DNA of 17,927 nt from an uncultured Christensenella sp. (lineage in GTDB: Bacteria > Bacillota > Clostridia > Christensenellales > UBA1750). The DNA is taken from positions 1 through 17,927 of the forward strand of contig CAJJNQ010000048.1 in NCBI GenBank assembly GCA_905193155.1, in the 5' to 3' direction. Shown one piece after another: positions 6,287 through 13,762 of the stretch. The position numbers and the translations under genes were made by a program. Position 1 is the first letter of the stretch, and each line of letters opens with the position of its first letter. The notes under the pieces were generated by a model that was not told the DNA's origin, made no database searches, and saw only the letters and a list, made by a program, of their open reading frames with translations.

Positions 6287-7588
6287 ATGAACAAGAAATT
6301 GCGAACCCTGCTTGCGCTGGTGCTGACGGCGCTGCTGGCGATGAGCCTTTCCGCATGCGGAGGCGGCGGAAAGAACGACGTCACCGGCAAGTATATCCTT
6401 GTTCAGCAGGATAGCTACGACGGCGTTTTCTACGAAACCGATCAGGAGGACCCGAACTACCTGCTGCTCAAAAAGGGCGGTAAGGGCCAATACTATGCGG
6501 GCCTTTCCTTTGACCTGAAGTGGTCGCTGGACGGCCAGAGCTTTATTGGCTACTACAAACTGCTGGGCAACGAGTTTGGCATGGAGGGTACGCTGCACGA
6601 CGGCCTGCTGGAACTGAACGAGGACGGTCTGCAAATGCGCTTTGTCAGGGAAGGAACGGAAATACCCGACGCATGGCGGCTCTCCGGGCAGGATGTATCG
6701 GGCGCGCAGACCCACCTTGCCGGGGAGTACACGCTGATCGGCATGATGACCGGCAGCAAGACGCTCACGCAGGCGCAGGTTGAGGCGGCCGGGCTTGCGG
6801 ACAACACCGTGCTGCGCATCGGCGCGGACGGAACCGGAGCTTACGCGCTGAACGGCGAGGCGGAGCGCAGCTTTACGCTGGATGAAGAGCACTTTGTGCT
6901 CGATTTCGGCAGCGGCGTCACCATCCCCTATGCGCAGGAGGGGGAGAACCTCATCCTGACGCAGGCCGATCAGAACATGAAGCTCGTCTTTGCGCGCACG
7001 GGCGGCCAAGATGGCAAGGGCGATTTGATAGATTCCGATCTGCCGCAGACCTATCTGCCCATGGTTGCCGTCGATTCCGACCTGTTTCCCACAAACATCC
7101 TGGCGCTTAGAGGCGATTGGGTGGGAATGACGGAGTGTTACGACTGCAGCGATCGCTATGCGGACAATATCAACCTCACCTGTCAGGTGGTGGCGCGCCT
7201 TGTGTTTGAACCGCAGGGCGGCTGCGACGTCTACGTTAAATATAGCCTGAACGACCCGGAACTCAACCTCAGGGATCTCTCTGTGGAATACGATCCGGAT
7301 TATGGCGACTTGGTCCTGCACGGCACCTTCATGGACGGACAGGAACTGACCCCTAACAGCTTTATCTCGTATGTTGAGCAGGACAATACACTCCAGATCG
7401 GCGTCTCGATCGTCAACAGCGAGGACGGAAGCGAGATGCAGCTCTACTCCTGCCTGCGCCGCCACGGCGAGGATTGGACCGGAGACGAGCATTTGGTGCT
7501 GGATCCCGAGTATGCCGATGCCTATAAGGACATGACCTTTGAAGAGGTCGTCGCCTATCTCGGTCAGGATCCCAACGAGCTGCCCTGA
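6287..7588 (+). CDS. Multi-domain extracellular lipoprotein, function unknown
   Basis: The 433-aa protein begins with a lipoprotein signal peptide (KK in the n-region, hydrophobic 7-21, lipobox LSAC with Cys24), so it should be anchored to the outer face of the membrane. Three similar-sized modules follow: about 31-123, 144-237 and 273-415. The first two share the scheme G-x-Y..., W/F-x-L-D..., a short Gly turn and an LxxR tail, typical of small beta-sandwich or lipocalin-like repeats. KWSLDGQSF...GTLHDGLLEL...MRFVREG in module 1 closely parallels the next gene. The C-terminus ends DMTFEEVVAYLGQDPNELP, which resembles the start of a further small domain that is absent here. The ribosome site AAGGAGG is close to ideal. 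It lies 17 nt after the pseudo-receiver gene. I do not recognise a named family. Confidence 0.85.
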   Translation: MNKKLRTLLALVLTALLAMSLSACGGGGKNDVTGKYILVQQDSYDGVFYETDQEDPNYLLLKKGGKGQYYAGLSFDLKWSLDGQSFIGYYKLLGNEFGMEGTLHDGLLELNEDGLQMRFVREGTEIPDAWRLSGQDVSGAQTHLAGEYTLIGMMTGSKTLTQAQVEAAGLADNTVLRIGADGTGAYALNGEAERSFTLDEEHFVLDFGSGVTIPYAQEGENLILTQADQNMKLVFARTGGQDGKGDLIDSDLPQTYLPMVAVDSDLFPTNILALRGDWVGMTECYDCSDRYADNINLTCQVVARLVFEPQGGCDVYVKYSLNDPELNLRDLSVEYDPDYGDLVLHGTFMDGQELTPNSFISYVEQDNTLQIGVSIVNSEDGSEMQLYSCLRRHGEDWTGDEHLVLDPEYADAYKDMTFEEVVAYLGQDPNELP

Positions 7589-7611
7589 TGAAGAGGGGGA
7601 CAAGGTGAGGA

Positions 7612-7653
7612 CTGCGCCTTTGCTCGCCGCTTGCGGCAGGAACAATGGCGCAG
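7612..7653 (+). other. Stem-loop in the gap between lipoprotein and zinc-ribbon genes
   Basis: CTGCGCC (7612-7618) pairs with GGCGCAG (7647-7653), and TTG with CAA just inside. A nested GCCG-CTTG-CGGC hairpin (7626-7637) has a CUUG tetraloop. No U-tract follows, so it is not a standard terminator; it may trim or stabilise an mRNA that continues into 7835. The rest of 7589-7834 shows no recognised riboswitch or promoter. A 21-codon GTG reading frame (7605-7670) has a fair ribosome site but is too short to call. Confidence 0.35.
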
Positions 7654-7834
7654 GGCTCAAGCTCATGTAAAAAGCAGAGCGACGCGGTGATTTGATTCGT
7701 TTTCCTCAAGGGGGGGACAGCCGCTTCGGTTCCCATTCCCAAACGTGCAGTTTTTTCTACACCGTAAACGCCGATTGCAATCTCTATTGCTATCGCGTCA
7801 TCCATTGAGGACAGAGCATGAAGGAGGAAGAAAC

Positions 7835-9538
7835 ATGGCATTTTGCAGCAATTGCGGCAATCGACTGGCTGATAACGCCAAATTCTGCGCCAATTGCGGT
7901 GCAAAGATCGTGGCGGCTGCACCTGAGCAGCCCGCAGCGCCCGTGCAACCCGCAGCGCCTACGCAGCCCGCAGCGCCCGTGCAGCCGGAAGCACCCGTGC
8001 AACCCGTAGCGCCCGTGCAGCCGGAAGCACCTGTGCAGCCGGAAGCGCCCGTGCAACCCGCAGCGCCTACGCAGCCCGCAGCGCCCGTGCAACCGCAAGC
8101 GCCCGTACAGCCGGAAGCGCCCGTGCAGCCCGCAGCACCTGCGCAACCCGCCGCGCCCGCACAGAAGCAGCAGGGCGGCAAGAAGGGGAGCGGCAAGATC
8201 GTGCTGATCGTGATCGCGGCAGTGGTCGCAATGGCGCTGCTCGTCACCGGCGCGGCGCTGGTGGTCTTCAATTTTATGGGAAAGGACAAGGTTCCTTCCG
8301 ACCCGAACGCCGGCGTCTATCAGGCCGTGTATGCGGATATGTGGGGCGTGCAGACCGATGTTTCCGGAATCTGGGAGAAGGGCTTCTCCATTGAGCTGAT
8401 GGACAAGGGCAAATGCAAGCTGAGCGTGGACGGCAAGACGAGCAACGGCAAATGGACGTTGGACGGGGAGCAGTTCACGGTCTCCGGCGGCGGCTTTGAC
8501 AGCAGCGGTACGCTCAAGGACGGCGTGCTCACCCTTGAAAACGTGATGGATATGGGACTTACGCTGACCTTCCTGCGCGATGGCGCGCAGCAGTCCGGCC
8601 CAGCGTCCAATGTGCCCGGCCTGCCGGGGGTGACGGGCGTCCCCGGCGCCGCGGCGGAGAACAGCGGCCTGATGGAGCAGTGGAACGGCACCTGGTACGG
8701 CGTATTCCAGGTCGTTGAATCCAACGGCGAATTTGCAGCGGTGCCGTTTGGAAGCTACGATGCGTATCTGCTGGTGAAACTCAACCAGAACGGTGAAGGC
8801 ACGTTTGAAGTCTATATCGACGGCGCAGAGCAGGGACCGTTTGCCGCGGCTTACTGCACGGCGAATGAGAACGCGCTCATTGCGACGCAGGGCAGCGTTG
8901 CGGGCTATGAGATGAATGCGGGCAATTGGATGTTCCTGCCCATGCCTGCCTATCCCGATCAGTACAGCATGGGCGATATGCTGGAAAAGGGCGGCAGCGC
9001 GCTGGAGTTCATGATGTTCTTCAAGCCCTGGGGCGCGAGCTGGAGCAACGAGAAGCAAGACGGCGCGATGGTTCCGCCCTCACTCGACAAGTACGAAGCC
9101 GCCATCGCTGAAGGCAAGCTGCCGCCCATGGGCGAAGCGCCTGCCGGCTACGACGGAACGATTCCCGCCGATACCGTGACGGAGACTCCCGGTTTTGCAT
9201 ATGAGGCAGACACTTCGCAGGGCATGGAGGGCGACTGGGCAAACCCCATCTCCGGCGCAGACGGCAAAATCACCCGCAAGGACATTCAGCGCGCGGACGC
9301 GATGCTCGTAGAGGGCTACGAGAGGGATTATCTGGACGAGATCACCTATGAGATGGTGCGCGACAAGATCGGCGAGGAAGGCCAGGCCTGCGACGACGAT
9401 CCTACCTGGTGGAACGATACCGTGCATACCTATTGCTGGTACAGCACCAGCGACGACACAACGCTGACGGTGAGCTTTGACGTTGTAAACGGCAGGGAGA
9501 CGACCTGCTCCGCGTGGGCGATGAACGGAGGCGACTAA
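7835..9538 (+). CDS. Membrane-anchored zinc-ribbon protein with repeat linker and extracellular modules
   Basis: The start at 7835 is set by AAGGAGG at 7821-7827, giving 567 aa. Residues 1-25 form a cytoplasmic zinc ribbon (Cys4, Cys7, Cys18, Cys21). Next comes a Pro-rich linker of 14 hexapeptides (28-111), a basic stretch (GGKKGSGK) and one membrane helix (about 122-147). This implies the ribbon is inside and the C-terminal part outside. The outer part includes a module (160-250, KWTLDGEQF...GTLKDGVLTL...TFLRDG) clearly related to module 1 of the lipoprotein upstream. It also has a middle module (NGTWYGVFQVV...) and a C-terminal stretch of about 80 residues (ITYEMVRDKIG...YCWYSTSDDTTLTVSFDV) that vaguely resembles small BamE/SmpA-like domains. 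The role is unknown; its layout suggests linking an extracellular state to the cytoplasm. Confidence 0.87.
   Translation: MAFCSNCGNRLADNAKFCANCGAKIVAAAPEQPAAPVQPAAPTQPAAPVQPEAPVQPVAPVQPEAPVQPEAPVQPAAPTQPAAPVQPQAPVQPEAPVQPAAPAQPAAPAQKQQGGKKGSGKIVLIVIAAVVAMALLVTGAALVVFNFMGKDKVPSDPNAGVYQAVYADMWGVQTDVSGIWEKGFSIELMDKGKCKLSVDGKTSNGKWTLDGEQFTVSGGGFDSSGTLKDGVLTLENVMDMGLTLTFLRDGAQQSGPASNVPGLPGVTGVPGAAAENSGLMEQWNGTWYGVFQVVESNGEFAAVPFGSYDAYLLVKLNQNGEGTFEVYIDGAEQGPFAAAYCTANENALIATQGSVAGYEMNAGNWMFLPMPAYPDQYSMGDMLEKGGSALEFMMFFKPWGASWSNEKQDGAMVPPSLDKYEAAIAEGKLPPMGEAPAGYDGTIPADTVTETPGFAYEADTSQGMEGDWANPISGADGKITRKDIQRADAMLVEGYERDYLDEITYEMVRDKIGEEGQACDDDPTWWNDTVHTYCWYSTSDDTTLTVSFDVVNGRETTCSAWAMNGGD
7916..8167 (+). 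repeat. 18-bp coding tandem repeat, 14 copies (hexapeptide x-A-P-x-Q-P)
   Basis: The stretch encodes AAPEQP, AAPVQP, AAPTQP, EAPVQP and close variants in 14 consecutive hexapeptides, the last ending in Lys. Third-position differences (CCC/CCT/CCG, GCA/GCG, CAA/CAG) show that the copies have diverged rather than being fresh duplications. Unit loss or gain would keep the reading frame. The product is a stiff Pro-rich linker between the zinc ribbon and the membrane helix. Confidence 0.93.
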
Positions 9539-9670
9539 GGGAAGGCGTTGGCGATGCGGGGCGGTTGACAACCGATCCCGCGCAGTCTTCCTTCAGTACC
9601 GGCGGCAGCCGCTCAGGCTCCGGGAAAATGAAACCAAGAGAAAGAGAATATAAATGGGAGGATCAAACGG

Positions 9671-10435
9671 ATGGGACTGTTCGATAAGAAGTATTGCAGC
9701 ATCTGCGGCGAAAAAATCGGTCTGTTCGGCAACCGCAAGCTGGAAGACGGCAATCTTTGCAAAAACTGCGAAGCAAAGCTTTCGCCTTTCTTTTCTGAGC
9801 GACGCAAAAGCACGGTGGAGGAGATCCGTGCGCAGTTGGAATACCGCCAGCGCAATATGGATGCTGTGGCTGCGTTTCACATCACACGCGCGCTGGGCGA
9901 CAGGACCAAGGTGCTGCTCGACGAGGACGCGGGCAAGTTTATGGTTACCTCTGCGCGCTCTCTTGCCACAGCGAACCCGGACGTGCTGGATTTTGCGGAT
10001 GTAACGGGCTGCCGCGTTGACCTGGATGAGAGTCGCATGGAGCGCATGCAGGAGGATAAAGACGGCAATGAAATCAGCTATAAGCCCCCGCACTTCGACT
10101 TCAGCTACTCCTTTTATGTGATTATCACCGTCCATCATCCGTATTTCAACGAGATTCGCTTCCGCTTGAACGCCGCGCCCATTGAGATCGAGAATGTGCA
10201 GCTGGCCAATTCCCTCGTCCGGATCGATCCGCACAGGGATGTCAACTTCTGCAAGTATGAAAAGCTCGGACGCGAGATCAAGGAAGCGCTGACCAATATC
10301 CGCACCACGGTGCGCGAGGAGGCTGTCGCGGCCGCCGCGCCCAAGGCAAGCATGACCTGCCCCTACTGCGGCGCGGTCGTCGTGCCCGATGAAAAGGGGT
10401 GCTGCGAATTCTGCGGCAGTGTGATTCAGGCATAA
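9671..10435 (+). CDS. DUF4428-like cytosolic double zinc-ribbon protein
   Basis: The 254-aa protein starts MGLFDKKYCSICGEKIGLFG and carries a treble-clef-like ribbon (Cys9, Cys12, Cys30, Cys33), which I recognise as the DUF4428 type. A middle region (about 75-200) looks like a mixed alpha/beta, PH-like domain with DFADVTGCRVD and FDFSYSFYVII. A helix (200-220) and an Ala-rich linker lead to a second ribbon at the C-terminus (CPYCG at 230-234, CCEFCG at 244-249). There is no signal peptide or membrane helix, so it is cytosolic. GGGAGG (9656-9661) precedes the start codon. It lies 132 nt after the anchored zinc-ribbon gene with no terminator between, so it may be co-transcribed. The biochemical function of this family is not known to me. 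Confidence 0.88.
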   Translation: MGLFDKKYCSICGEKIGLFGNRKLEDGNLCKNCEAKLSPFFSERRKSTVEEIRAQLEYRQRNMDAVAAFHITRALGDRTKVLLDEDAGKFMVTSARSLATANPDVLDFADVTGCRVDLDESRMERMQEDKDGNEISYKPPHFDFSYSFYVIITVHHPYFNEIRFRLNAAPIEIENVQLANSLVRIDPHRDVNFCKYEKLGREIKEALTNIRTTVREEAVAAAAPKASMTCPYCGAVVVPDEKGCCEFCGSVIQA

Positions 10436-10438
10436 GCG

Positions 10439-10480
10439 GCGCGCCCCGGATGAAAGTTCATCCGGGGCGCGCTTTTCGGT
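10439..10480 (+). terminator. Strong intrinsic terminator between convergent genes
   Basis: A 15-bp GC-rich stem (10439-10453 with 10458-10472) is followed by TTTTCGGTTT on the plus strand. It closes the zinc-ribbon group and stands between convergent genes. On the minus strand only two Ts follow, so it is probably less effective for the kinase transcript. Confidence 0.92.
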
Positions 10481-10981
10481 TTACCGCTCGCTTTGCACCA
10501 GCGAATAGATGTCTTCAATCAGGCTGTCCTGATCCTTTTCGGGAGGAATCAGGCTTTCCCGGAGCGTCGGGGCGTAGTCCTTCTCGCGCCACCAGCGGCG
10601 CATTTCGGCCTCGCCGAAATCCCCGCGGTTGGGCTTGCTTTGGTGCCGCCGCATCGTCTCTTCAAACGGGAGATCAAAATAAAAGGCATGGCGGTGTTCG
10701 GGATACAGCTCAATGGCCAGTCGGAACAGCGGCTCGTAAATGTCCGCGGGCAGTATGCCCTCCAGAATCACCACCTCGCTGTGCGCTCTGCCGTAACGCA
10801 GCATTTCCATCATCATCGGCAGCGCGGGCGAATCCGCGCCGTCCTTGACGTTCAGGATTTCCAGCCGAACCATGTCGGCAGAGATGCGCATCGTGTTGCG
10901 GCCGAATTTCTTTTGCAGGGCTTTGGCAGTCGAGGTCTTTCCGCAGCCGGAATTTCCTCGCAGAACGACGAGACCGGGCAT
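10481..10981 (-). CDS. Small P-loop kinase/ATPase
   Basis: The 166-aa protein begins MPGLVVLRGNSGCGKTSTAK, a clear Walker A (GNSGCGKT, residues 9-16). VVILEGIL serves as a Walker B-like strand, and a lid-like region MRRHQSKPNRGDFGEAEMRR carries several Arg residues. This is the plan of small nucleotide- or metabolite-kinases and of chloramphenicol-phosphotransferase/zeta-like P-loop proteins. The substrate is unknown. The ATG at 10981 is chosen because AAGGAGT lies about 8 nt upstream on the minus strand; the in-frame GTG at 10990 overlaps that site. It lies 23 nt downstream of the hydrolase gene on the same strand and is probably co-transcribed with it. Confidence 0.85.
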   Translation of the reverse strand: MPGLVVLRGNSGCGKTSTAKALQKKFGRNTMRISADMVRLEILNVKDGADSPALPMMMEMLRYGRAHSEVVILEGILPADIYEPLFRLAIELYPEHRHAFYFDLPFEETMRRHQSKPNRGDFGEAEMRRWWREKDYAPTLRESLIPPEKDQDSLIEDIYSLVQSER

Positions 10982-11004
10982 GGCGATCACTCCTTGTTAT
11001 ATCT

Positions 11005-11895
11005 TTACTGTGCCATGAAAAATGAAATCATATCTTTTGTGACCTGCCTGGATTCCGGCGCTTCGGGCAGCAGGGCGGCGAAGGCGTGGGGCAGCTCTCG
11101 CTCACCGTCCAGGTCGATCAGGCGGCAGTCTGCGCCCGATTTTTGCAGCGCTTTGGCGTACTGCTGCGAATACCTGCGCAGAAAGTCACCGCGCGCCGTG
11201 AGAAGCATCGCGGGCGGCAGATGGCTGACAATTTCCGGGTGTTCCGGATTCATGTACAGGCGGAAAGGGTGCCTGCGCCAGTCCTTGCCGTAAAGCATCG
11301 GCGGCAGAAACAGACCGATCTGGTCGAGTTTCGTGGTGTAAAACATGCCGCTGACCAGCCCCAGCGCGCGGACAGGCAGGGAAGAGGGGGCAACGCCCGC
11401 CGCCTGCGAAAGCGCCGCGCTGCGCTGCATCGCCGCAAGATAGACGCAAAGCCATGCCCCGGCGCTGTCCCCGCAGAGGAACACGCGGTTCAGATCGCCG
11501 CCGTCGCCCGGAATGCGCGCGGCAGCAGCGTCCAGCGCGCGAGAGAGCGCCTGCAGAATCTCGAAAAGGTTGCGCTCCGGCGCAAGAGGGTATTCCGGGC
11601 AGTAGACCAGAAAACCCTGTGCGGCAAGGTCGGCGCAATAGAGCCGATTGGCTTCCTTGCGGCCCAGCAGAAATCCGCCGCCGTGCAGATCAACGATCAC
11701 CGGCAGCGGCTGCGGAAAGTCCGCCCTAGGGCGGAAAACATCTATTTTTGCGTATTTCTCCGGCGCATAGACAAGGTCGGGCGTAAGCTCCACCGTCTCG
11801 GACGGAAAGGGATGCGCCGCGTCGTGCCGCTGCATCCACTCGTCCAACTGCTTTTCTTTTTGCGCCGTCTGCGTTCGGATCATTTTTTCCAGCAT
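11005..11895 (-). CDS. Alpha/beta hydrolase, HSL-type esterase
   Basis: The 296-aa protein has an oxyanion-hole motif HGGGF (71-75), nucleophile elbow GDSAGA (Ser144), a catalytic Asp in TARGDFL (Asp237) and His in LPHAF (His270). This is the full triad of the hormone-sensitive-lipase family of carboxylesterases. These enzymes cleave short-chain esters or acetyl groups from diverse substrates. No signal peptide is visible with this start, so it is cytosolic. The ATG at 11895 is preferred because AAGGAGG sits 8 nt upstream on the minus strand; an in-frame start at 11955 has no such site and would place coding sequence over the presumed promoter. It is the first gene of a two-gene minus-strand unit with the small kinase. 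The natural substrate cannot be told. Confidence 0.9.
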   Translation of the reverse strand: MLEKMIRTQTAQKEKQLDEWMQRHDAAHPFPSETVELTPDLVYAPEKYAKIDVFRPRADFPQPLPVIVDLHGGGFLLGRKEANRLYCADLAAQGFLVYCPEYPLAPERNLFEILQALSRALDAAAARIPGDGGDLNRVFLCGDSAGAWLCVYLAAMQRSAALSQAAGVAPSSLPVRALGLVSGMFYTTKLDQIGLFLPPMLYGKDWRRHPFRLYMNPEHPEIVSHLPPAMLLTARGDFLRRYSQQYAKALQKSGADCRLIDLDGERELPHAFAALLPEAPESRQVTKDMISFFMAQ

Positions 11896-11929
11896 GGCTG
11901 CCGCCTCCTTGATAAAAGGGATGGTTGAA

Positions 11930-11962
11930 AGTATAGCACACAGAGCTGAACACAAGTGTAAA
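11930..11962 (-). promoter_or_regulatory. Possible promoter of the hydrolase-kinase unit
   Basis: Read on the minus strand, TATACT (11930-11935) is a good -10 hexamer. The best upstream -35 match, TTTACA (11957-11962), is 21 bp away, longer than usual. The site is divergent from the T-box promoter, with about 17 bp between the two -35 elements. Confidence 0.35.
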
Positions 11963-11978
11963 TAAATGGTTAACAGAC

Positions 11979-12007
11979 TTGACAGGAAAAGAGACCATGC
12001 CTATAAT
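11979..12007 (+). promoter_or_regulatory. Consensus promoter of the T-box/trpB2 transcript
   Basis: TTGACA (11979-11984) and TATAAT (12002-12007) are separated by 17 bp, a perfect sigma-A match. Transcription should start near 12014, giving a leader of roughly 355 nt. Such a strong promoter suits control by premature termination downstream. Confidence 0.93.
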
Positions 12008-12013
12008 CATGCC

Positions 12014-12315
12014 CATAAACCGTTGAGGAAGAGGAAGTAGCGGAAGCGAAACCGGCAAAGAGAGTCGCGGGCGGTGGAATCGCGGCACGGGGAACTTCAT
12101 GCGAATGGTCTTCTGAGGGCAAGCGGAATGCGGAAAGAATTCTTGTCCGCAAATGCGAGCCGGAGCAGGCACTCCGTCAACAAAGCCGGCGCATGGTTGT
12201 GCGCGCAGAGTGGGCGAAATGGATTTTTCGCCAAGCCGGGTGGCACCGCAGGGTTGTAATCGAAGTTTACACTCCTGTCCCAGCAGAAACTGCATGGGGA
12301 CAGGAGTGTTTTTTG
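12014..12315 (+). promoter_or_regulatory. T-box riboswitch, tRNA-Trp specific
   Basis: The leader carries the T-box core AAGCCGGGTGGCACCGCAGG (12233-12252) and ends in an intrinsic terminator. Stem I features are visible: GAGGAAGTAG (about 12030-12039), the terminal-loop-type GGGCGGTGGAA (12069-12079), and on the 3' side GCGAATGGTCTTCTGAG, where specifier TGG (12106-12108) follows GAA and precedes the strand that re-pairs with the stem base. The T-box bulge TGGC would pair with a GCCA tRNA end, in keeping with a G discriminator in tRNA-Trp. Known mechanism: uncharged tRNA-Trp binds and favours the antiterminator, so the downstream gene is read when tryptophan is scarce. The specifier was assigned by hand alignment to the typical glycine T-box layout, not by a covariance model. 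Confidence 0.92.
12269..12315 (+). terminator. T-box controlled terminator
   Basis: ACACTCCTGTCCC (12269-12281) pairs with GGGACAGGAGTGT (12297-12309), with a 15-nt loop and a run of six Ts at the end. It is the off-state structure of the tryptophan T-box, placed about 55 nt before the start codon of the trpB-like gene. Confidence 0.9.
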
Positions 12316-12370
12316 TCCCCGAAAACAACCGACCCTGTTTTTTCCCGAATATGAGAAAGGAGACGCCGCC

Positions 12371-13750
12371 ATGACTGCAATCCACAACGAACCCATTCCC
12401 TACAAGATCTACCTCGAAGAAAACGAGATGCCCAAGGCATGGTATAACCTGCGTGCGGACATGATCAATAAGCCCGCGCCGCTGCTCAATCCCGGCACTC
12501 ATCAGCCCATGACCGCGCAGGAGCTGGCGCCGGTCTTTTGCGAGGACCTGATTCAGCAGGAGCTGGACGACACCACGCCCTATTTCCCCATCCCGCAGGA
12601 GATTCTTGATTATTACAGAATGTATCGTCCCTCGCCGCTGATCCGCGCCTACAACCTGGAAAAGAAGCTCGGCACTCCGGCTAAGATCTACTATAAGTTT
12701 GAGGGCAACAACACCTCCGGCAGCCACAAGCTCAATTCCGCCATCGCCCAGGCCTATTATGCCAAGAAGCAGGGCCTCGTGGGCGTGACCACCGAGACCG
12801 GCGCAGGTCAGTGGGGCACGGCGCTTTCGATGGCCTGCTCCTACTTCGGCCTCGACTGCAAGGTCTACATGGTCAAGGTTTCCTACGAACAGAAGCCTTT
12901 CCGCCGCGAGGTGATGCGCGTCTACGGCGCGTCGGTCACGCCCTCCCCTTCGATGGAGACCGAGGTTGGTCGCCGCATTCTGGAGGCGCATCCCGGCACC
13001 ACCGGCAGCCTCGGCTGCGCAATCTCCGAAGCAGTTGAAAAGGCGACCACCACGCCCGGCTACCGCTATGTGCTGGGCAGCGTGCTCAACCAGGTGCTGC
13101 TGCACCAGTCGGTCATCGGTCTGGAAACCAAGGCCGCGCTCGATAAATACGGCATCAAGCCCGACATCATCATCGGCTGTGCGGGCGGCGGATCCAACCT
13201 GGGCGGCCTGATCGCCCCGTTCATGGGCGAAAAGCTTCGCGGCGAGGCCGACTACCGCATCATCGCCGTCGAACCCGCGTCCTGCCCCAGCTTTACCCGC
13301 GGCCGTTTCGCCTACGATTTCTGCGATACCGGCATGGTGTGCCCGCTGGCCAAGATGTACACTCTCGGCAGCGGCTTCATTCCCGCGCCGAACCACGCGG
13401 GCGGCCTGCGCTACCACGGCATGAGCTCCACGCTCTCCCAGCTCTACCACGACGGCCTGATGGAGGCGGTTTCCGTCCCGCAGACCGCGGTGTTTGAAGC
13501 GGCGGAGGAGTTCGCCCGCATCGAAGGGATCCTGCCCGCGCCGGAGAGCAGCCACGCCATCCGCGTTGCCATTGACGAAGCGCTGCGCTGCAAGCAGACC
13601 GGCGAGGACAAGACCATCGTCTTTGGCCTGACCGGCACCGGCTACTTTGACATGGTCGCCTACGAAAAGTTCCACGACGGCAGGATGGACGACTACATCC
13701 CCACCGACGCCGAGCTGGAAAAGAGCTTCTCCGCCCTGCCCCAGTTCTGA
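12371..13750 (+). CDS. trpB: TrpB2-type tryptophan synthase beta-like enzyme
   Basis: The 459-aa PLP enzyme belongs to the TrpB2-like branch of the tryptophan synthase beta family. It is longer at the N-terminus than ordinary TrpB (about 400 aa). The PLP lysine is in GSHKLNSA (Lys120), the catalytic glutamate is in TETGAGQWG, and the phosphate-binding loop is GCAGGGSNLGG. The reaction would be indole plus L-serine to L-tryptophan. TrpB2 enzymes often act without a TrpA partner, and none is seen here. AAAGGAG (12356-12362) precedes the ATG by 8 nt. The tryptophan-specific T-box upstream strongly supports a role in supplying tryptophan, probably from scavenged indole. The gene stands alone between its leader and a terminator. 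The TrpB2 versus TrpB1 assignment rests on motifs and length. Confidence 0.95.
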   Translation: MTAIHNEPIPYKIYLEENEMPKAWYNLRADMINKPAPLLNPGTHQPMTAQELAPVFCEDLIQQELDDTTPYFPIPQEILDYYRMYRPSPLIRAYNLEKKLGTPAKIYYKFEGNNTSGSHKLNSAIAQAYYAKKQGLVGVTTETGAGQWGTALSMACSYFGLDCKVYMVKVSYEQKPFRREVMRVYGASVTPSPSMETEVGRRILEAHPGTTGSLGCAISEAVEKATTTPGYRYVLGSVLNQVLLHQSVIGLETKAALDKYGIKPDIIIGCAGGGSNLGGLIAPFMGEKLRGEADYRIIAVEPASCPSFTRGRFAYDFCDTGMVCPLAKMYTLGSGFIPAPNHAGGLRYHGMSSTLSQLYHDGLMEAVSVPQTAVFEAAEEFARIEGILPAPESSHAIRVAIDEALRCKQTGEDKTIVFGLTGTGYFDMVAYEKFHDGRMDDYIPTDAELEKSFSALPQF

Positions 13751-13762
13751 GCAGCAAATTAG

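Noticed and set aside
7605..7670. 21-codon GTG frame with an LLAAC lipobox-like string
   Set aside because: It lacks a proper signal-peptide n-region, is very short and overlaps a stem-loop. The match is probably chance.
7916..8167. Tandem repeats as a CRISPR array
   Set aside because: Units are 18 bp, contiguous, in frame and without spacers, so they are a protein-coding repeat.
7790..9058. Minus-strand frames full of Gly/Cys or Arg/Leu/His repeats opposite the hexapeptide array
   Set aside because: The repeats are the complement of the Pro-rich coding array, which has a zinc ribbon before it and a membrane helix after it on the plus strand.
9565..9599. TTGACA before the DUF4428-like gene as a promoter
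   Set aside because: No -10 hexamer lies 16-18 bp downstream; the best region reads TTCCTT.
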